Positions 8,583-12,222 of a stretch of 12,222 nt of DNA are shown here, piece after piece. A model generated the notes under the pieces. It saw only the letters and a list, made by a program, of their open reading frames with translations, searched no databases and was not told the origin of the DNA. A program made the translations under genes and the position numbers. Within the stretch, counting starts at the first letter, position 1. Each line of letters opens with the position of its first letter. The DNA is taken from positions 1-12,222 of the forward strand of contig JAHIUL010000056.1 in NCBI GenBank assembly GCA_018817195.1, in the 5' to 3' direction. The stretch is from Candidatus Margulisiibacteriota bacterium. GTDB lineage: Bacteria; Margulisbacteria; WOR-1; O2-12-FULL-45-9.

Positions 8583-9311
8583 TTATTCTTCTTCCGCAAT
8601 AGCCAAACCTATATAAAGAGCCGCCAGATAAGCAAACACATAGGCCTGGATCAATGCCACAAAAACTTCAAACAAACCAATAATCACCCTGGCTGCCAGG
8701 GGAAAGCCCGTTACCCAAACATTTTTAAACACAAAAATAAAAGACAAGAGTGTAAAAGCAACCAAATGGCCGGCTGACATATTAGCAAAAAGACGGATCG
8801 CCAGGGAAAACGGCCGCGCCAAATGGCCCAATATTTCGACAATCAGCATAAGCGGCATAATGTAGATTGGCACGTCCTTGGGCAGCAAAGAAGCCAGGTA
8901 GCGCAGCAGGCCATAGTCCCTGATGCCGGCAAAATTATAAACAAGAAAAACCATGACAGCCAGGGTAACCGTGATATTAATATTAGCCGTGATGGGATAA
9001 ACAGCAGGCACCATGCCAAGTAAGTTGCAGATTAAAATAAAACAAAATAACGCGAAAATAAAAGGCTGCCAACGCCGGCTCTCTTTGCCAAACAATTCAT
9101 TGGTCTGGGAATCAATAAATTCATAAATAAATTCCACTATGTTCTGGAGCAAACCCGGGACAATGCGCGGTTTGCGCGTGGCCAGAAAAGCCAGCAGGAA
9201 CACAAGTGCGGCGGCTGACCAGACAACCAGCACAGCTGAAGTTATTGAAATATCAAAACCCAGCAATGAAAGGTTTAACCAAACATGCAGGCCCTCAGCT
9301 CCAGAACCCAT
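8583..9311 (-). CDS. atpB: ATP synthase Fo a subunit
   Basis: This membrane stator subunit provides the two ion half-channels facing the c-ring (242 aa, about six hydrophobic segments). The essential arginine is R173 in SLAIRLFANMSAGH (169-182), the family signature. The last helix carries LIQAYVFAYLAALYIGLAI, with the conserved Gln at 222. The region NLLGMVPAVYPITANINITV (96-115) is the usual fourth-block motif. The N-terminus is short, with no signal peptide. It starts nine bases after the stop of the atpZ/I-like gene, with only a weak purine-rich ribosome-binding site. Confidence 0.97.
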   Translation of the reverse strand: MGSGAEGLHVWLNLSLLGFDISITSAVLVVWSAAALVFLLAFLATRKPRIVPGLLQNIVEFIYEFIDSQTNELFGKESRRWQPFIFALFCFILICNLLGMVPAVYPITANINITVTLAVMVFLVYNFAGIRDYGLLRYLASLLPKDVPIYIMPLMLIVEILGHLARPFSLAIRLFANMSAGHLVAFTLLSFIFVFKNVWVTGFPLAARVIIGLFEVFVALIQAYVFAYLAALYIGLAIAEEE

Positions 9312-9320
9312 AAGAAAATA

Positions 9321-9539
9321 TCATCTCTTTTCTTTTTGGCTCGACAAACCAATATATTTTCGGGCAACATTCCAAAAACCAGCTGCTGCCCCAAGGAACA
9401 AACCAATAATCAGCACTATGGGAAAAGAACCCAAACGCCGGTCAATATAGTATCCCAGCAAAGCGCCAATAATAGTCGGCAAAACAAGTTCAAAACTTAA
9501 AGACAATGAGTCCCCAATATCTTTGCTCCAGCCGCGCAT
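9321..9539 (-). CDS. AtpZ/AtpI family small membrane accessory protein
   Basis: This 72-aa protein has two membrane helices: about 15-33 (FELVLPTIIGALLGYYIDRR) and about 39-58 (FPIVLIIGLFLGAAAGFWNV). It has a short basic tail. The pattern LGYYIDRRLG between the helices, then GLFLGAAAGFWN, is typical of the AtpZ/AtpI family (PF09527-like), encoded first in many atp operons and linked to c-ring assembly or to Mg2+/Ca2+ handling. Its position directly before atpB supports this. The 72 bases upstream (9540-9611) separate it from the permease gene on the same strand. I see no convincing -35/-10 pair there, only a weak TGCTAAAAA, so the operon may be partly read through from upstream. Confidence 0.85.
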   Translation of the reverse strand: MRGWSKDIGDSLSLSFELVLPTIIGALLGYYIDRRLGSFPIVLIIGLFLGAAAGFWNVARKYIGLSSQKEKR

Positions 9540-9611
9540 GTTTTTATTCTACGCTTCTAAAATGTTTTTAGCAAGGCTGACCGATCAACCATGCCATCCC
9601 ATACCAGCGGC

Positions 9612-10697
9612 CTATTCAAGCTTCTTTCTAAACCTAATTATACTTAAACTTAATATTACCGCGCCAAAAAGGGCCAGCGGCCAAACGTCCGGCCAGAGAT
9701 ATTTCATGCCAATGCCTTTAAGGAATATCCCCCTGACAATGCTTAAAAAGTAGCGCACCGGGATAAGGTAGGTAAGCGCCTGAATAGCCTTGGGCATGTT
9801 AGCGATGGGAAAAATAAAACCAGACAGTATCATGGAAGGAATTATTACAAACAAGGCGGACATCATGGCCTGGCGCTGGTTATGGGAAATAGTTGAAATA
9901 AAAACACCCAGGCCTAATCCAGTCGTCAAAAAGATCGCCCCTAAAATGAAAAGCAGGGCCACGCTGCCGTGCATCGGCACCTTGAACCAAAGCGTGGCAA
10001 TCAAAAATACCAGGGTTATATCCAAAAAAGCGACAATCGTAAACGGAAGCAGCTTGCCCAAGATCAACTCATGGGGTTTGAGCGGCGTAACAATCAACTG
10101 CTCCATGGTTCCGCGCTCTTTTTCTTTGACAATAGAAAAAGCTGTCAGCAGCATGCTGATAATGGTCAGGATCAGGGCAAAAATAGCCGGCACCATAAAA
10201 TTGACGCTCTTCATTTCCGGGTTGTACCAGACGCGGGTCTCCAGGCCAAATAAGTCAGGCAACCGGGCCTGCTGAAAATTTATCTGGTTGATATAGCCGG
10301 AAATAATGGTGGCAGTTGAAGAATTCTCGCCGTCAAGTATTGCCTGCACTGACACCGGCTCTCCCCTGACACTTTTCCTGCCAAAATCAGGCGGCAGGTG
10401 CAGGACCAGTTTTGCCCGACCGCTATCAAGCAGATTAACAACTTGTTCATCATTGTCTACATAATAATTAATATCGAAATATCCGGAATTCTTAAAGCTG
10501 GCAACATAAGCCCGGCTGTAAACTGACTTGTCCTGATCAAAGACCGCAGTAGACACATGTTTAATGTCCACCGAAGCCACATAGCCCAGGAGAATCAACT
10601 GAATGACCGGCGCCAGGATGGCCACATAAAGCATGCGCGGATCGCGGATCAATTGTATAAATTCTTTTTTAATAAAATGAAATAATCTTGAGTCCAT
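9612..10697 (-). CDS. ABC-2 type exporter permease, second of a tandem pair
   Basis: This is a membrane subunit of an ABC exporter of the YbhS/YbhR/YhhJ group (361 aa). TM1 is at about 22-42 (MLYVAILAPVIQLILLGYV), followed by a large extracytoplasmic domain (about 45-165) containing FDQDKS (53-58). Five further TMs follow from about 166. The cytoplasmic signature EKERGTMEQLIVTP (192-205) is the segment that contacts the ATPase. The C-terminus is basic (RFRKKLE). I prefer ATG at 10697: similarity to the sister protein begins at MDSRLFHFIKKEFIQLIRD, the upstream TTG at 10739 would overlap the previous gene by 38 bases, and 10697 lies four bases after its stop. The substrate is unknown; relatives export drugs, lipids or dyes. 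No ATPase gene is present on the visible side. Confidence 0.9.
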   Translation of the reverse strand: MDSRLFHFIKKEFIQLIRDPRMLYVAILAPVIQLILLGYVASVDIKHVSTAVFDQDKSVYSRAYVASFKNSGYFDINYYVDNDEQVVNLLDSGRAKLVLHLPPDFGRKSVRGEPVSVQAILDGENSSTATIISGYINQINFQQARLPDLFGLETRVWYNPEMKSVNFMVPAIFALILTIISMLLTAFSIVKEKERGTMEQLIVTPLKPHELILGKLLPFTIVAFLDITLVFLIATLWFKVPMHGSVALLFILGAIFLTTGLGLGVFISTISHNQRQAMMSALFVIIPSMILSGFIFPIANMPKAIQALTYLIPVRYFLSIVRGIFLKGIGMKYLWPDVWPLALFGAVILSLSIIRFRKKLE

Positions 10698-10701
10698 AAA
10701 T

Positions 10702-11835
10702 TTATTCAATCCTCTTTTTAAATTTTCTGGCGCTGCCAAGAATAATAAGCAAAGTAAAAACAGAAAGCAGCAGCAGGTCCCACCAAAGATAATTCAGCCC
10801 AATGCCTTTCAGAAAAATACCGCGCAGCACCACGAGAAAATACGTGGCCGGGATCAGATAGCTGATCCCCTGCAGCACGAGGGGCATATTTTCAATCGGG
10901 AAAACAAAACCCGACAAAAGGATGGTGGGCAGCAGAGTTGCCAAGAGTGCGATCATGATCGCTTCCTGGCTTGAGCGCGCGTTAACCGAGATAAAAAGGC
11001 CGATGCCCATGGCCCCTAACAAAAAAATAAATGAACTGCCAAAGAGCAGGATTAAACTGCCTTTGATCGGCACATGGAACCATAAAGACCCAACCGCGAC
11101 CACAAGCACAACATCCAATAAAGCAATAATTACGTAAGGCAGTATCTTGCCCAGCATAAGCTCATTCTTTCTCACCGGGCTGACGACCAGCGCCTCCATG
11201 GTGCCCTCTTCTTTTTCAGCTACAATGGTCAAAGAAGTTAAGGTTGCTGACATCATCATCAATATCACACAAATCAGGCCCGGGATAAAAAAATTGAGGC
11301 TGCGCAGGTTTTCGTTGTACCAGATACGCGTCTCTAAATTGACAGGTCTTTTGCCCATGCCTTTAATTCCCCGGCGCTGCAAGACTTTTATCATCACCTG
11401 CTGATAGAATTCCTCAGCAATGGAGCTGATATAGCCCGTGGCTGAAGAAGCAATGGTTGGGTCAGAGCCGTCAAGCAGGACCTGCACTTTGGTCTTTTTG
11501 CCTGTGGCAAGGTCTTTTGAAAAACCTGACGGGATATTAAAAATCACTTTTGCTTTGCCGCTGTCCAGCCTCGCCCCAAATTGTGAGACCGAATCCAAAT
11601 TTTCAACCAGGTCAAAATAACCGCCATGGGTAAATTTAAGAATAAATTCGCGGCTGGCTGCTGTCTTGTCCTGGTCCAGCACAGCCAGCGGCAGGTGTTT
11701 TACGTCAAATGAAACAGCATAGCCAAACAAGACCAGAAAAAACACCGGAAAAATCAAGACCATAATCAGTGTCCTGGAATCTCGGAAGATATGGATAAAT
11801 TCCTTTTTGCTTATTACCCAGGTCAGGCTCTTCAT
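10702..11835 (-). CDS. ABC-2 type exporter permease, first of a tandem pair
   Basis: This 377-aa paralogue of the following gene has the same plan. A cytoplasmic N-terminus SKKEFIHIFRDSRTL precedes TM1 (about 23-43). The extracytoplasmic domain (about 45-180) carries LDQDKT (53-58), LDGSDPT (121-127) and the block ETRIWYNENLRSLNFFIPG (168-186). Five more TMs follow, with the ATPase-contact segment EKEEGTMEALVVSPVRK (207-223) after the second. Shared motifs (DQDK, SGKAK/SGRAK, ETRxWYN, GIFLKGIG) show that the pair arose by duplication and probably forms a heterodimer. The ATG is preceded by GGAGG four bases upstream and overlaps the stop of an ABC-ATPase remnant (ATGA), the usual coupling in such operons. 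The ATPase itself is missing, so activity would need an ATPase encoded elsewhere. Confidence 0.92.
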   Translation of the reverse strand: MKSLTWVISKKEFIHIFRDSRTLIMVLIFPVFFLVLFGYAVSFDVKHLPLAVLDQDKTAASREFILKFTHGGYFDLVENLDSVSQFGARLDSGKAKVIFNIPSGFSKDLATGKKTKVQVLLDGSDPTIASSATGYISSIAEEFYQQVMIKVLQRRGIKGMGKRPVNLETRIWYNENLRSLNFFIPGLICVILMMMSATLTSLTIVAEKEEGTMEALVVSPVRKNELMLGKILPYVIIALLDVVLVVAVGSLWFHVPIKGSLILLFGSSFIFLLGAMGIGLFISVNARSSQEAIMIALLATLLPTILLSGFVFPIENMPLVLQGISYLIPATYFLVVLRGIFLKGIGLNYLWWDLLLLSVFTLLIILGSARKFKKRIE

Positions 11836-11888
11836 GCCGCCTCCGTCAGTTTGACAAAAACATCTTCTAAAGTTCGCAGGCTATTTTC
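11832..11888 (-). pseudogene. C-terminal remnant of an ABC transporter ATP-binding protein gene
   Basis: In the frame whose TGA overlaps the permease ATG, the last 18 codons read ENSLRTLEDVFVKLTEAA. TLEDVFVKLT is the typical C-terminal ending of ABC-2 exporter ATPases (consensus like SLEDVFLxLT). A TAA lies directly upstream (11889-11891), and beyond it is the end of an unrelated beta-barrel-like gene, so Walker A, signature and Walker B regions are all absent. The remnant keeps the GGAGG ribosome-binding site and the ATGA junction for the permease. The likely cause is a deletion with its junction at about 11880-11899. A misassembled contig could give the same picture. Confidence 0.7.
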
Positions 11889-11899
11889 TTAAATAAGCT

Positions 11900-12222
11900 T
11901 TATTCCCTATTCCAAATAAGCCTTGTGCCCAATACATGCGCGTTCTCCCAGTTATCAGTAAGAAACTGCGTTCGCTCGATTTCATAAGAGTAATAAAGAT
12001 CAAGGCTCAAACCATTCAATGGTTTAACAAAGCCGATGGTTGCCCAATTACGAAAAGCCTGGCCGTATTTTAAGCTGTGGAAAAGATCGTCTGAAACATA
12101 TAGTGTGCCAACCCCATACTTCCAGGCAACCTTTGGCCTAATGCGATAAACAACATGCGTATTCTCCGGCTTCTCCAGATCAATGTTCCAGAGTTCAAAA
12201 TCATTGATCATAATAATCTCCA
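11900..12222 (-). CDS. Putative outer-membrane beta-barrel protein (DUF2490-like), 5' end beyond the window
   Basis: The C-terminal part of a protein with alternating polar/aromatic strands: TLYVSDDLFHSL, NWATIGFVKPLNGLSLDLYY and NAHVLGTRLIWNRE. The run of amphipathic strands, the SDDLFHSL segment and the ending near VLGTRLIW resemble the last strands of DUF2490-type outer-membrane proteins. ATG at 12211 would give 103 aa, but the frame stays open upstream to the window edge (Glu-Ile-Ile before that Met). The fragment starts in mid-barrel with no signal peptide, so the true start is probably outside the window. The function is unknown. The stop lies 11 bases from the ABC-ATPase remnant on the same strand, so its transcript may run into the permeases. 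Confidence 0.55.
   Translation of the reverse strand, partial: EIIMINDFELWNIDLEKPENTHVVYRIRPKVAWKYGVGTLYVSDDLFHSLKYGQAFRNWATIGFVKPLNGLSLDLYYSYEIERTQFLTDNWENAHVLGTRLIWNRE

Noticed and set aside
9540..9611. Dedicated promoter of the ATP synthase operon
   Set aside because: Only a weak TGCTAAAAA without a matching -35 could be found, which is not enough to annotate a promoter.
10698..10739. TTG start extending the second permease by 14 residues
   Set aside because: It would overlap the preceding permease by 38 bases, and the extra residues have no counterpart in the sister protein. ATG at 10697 fits better.

Overview
The window reads as a chromosomal housekeeping segment from a Gram-negative, probably uncultivated bacterium. 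Two things point to an outer membrane: a fragment that looks like a DUF2490-type beta-barrel at the right edge, and paired ABC-2 exporter permeases of the YbhS/YbhR/YhhJ type. The full F-type ATP synthase operon, bacterial PolX and class A RNase P RNA fit many phyla. My impression is Omnitrophota or a similar lineage, but this is inference from the style of the proteins and no marker here settles it.

Layout from left to right. At 1-651 (minus) is the N-terminal part of an unrecognised GHKL-type ATPase, cut by the window edge. A 61-bp divergent gap holds a perfect palindrome and an extended -10 promoter. On the plus strand follow polX (713-2437), an RNase HI gene that overlaps its stop (2437-2862), and rnpB (about 2902-3252), which has its own strong promoter. 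From about 3223 to 9539 everything is on the minus strand: a complete ATP synthase operon, transcribed as atpZ/I-like, atpB, atpE, atpF, atpH, atpA, atpG, atpD, atpC. Upstream of it, on the same strand, are two tandem paralogous ABC-2 permeases (9612-11835). Before them lies an 18-codon remnant of an ABC ATPase gene, and then the C-terminal part of the outer-membrane-like protein (11900 to the edge).

How the genes fit together. The ATP synthase operon supplies every F1 (alpha3, beta3, gamma, delta, epsilon) and Fo (a, b, c) subunit plus a small membrane accessory protein. PolX and RNase HI form a small DNA-repair/RNA-DNA-hybrid pair. The permeases should form a heterodimeric export channel, but their ATPase has been lost locally.

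Most of the window is ordinary. The points worth a second look are: the 3' end of rnpB, including the conserved 3' core and the P1 strand, is antisense to the C-terminal codons of atpC; the epsilon subunit lacks its C-terminal helical domain; the ABC operon has lost its ATPase; and polX appears to be read from a leaderless transcript whose -35 lies in a palindrome. I saw no CRISPR array, tRNA, insertion sequence or undescribed multi-gene system.
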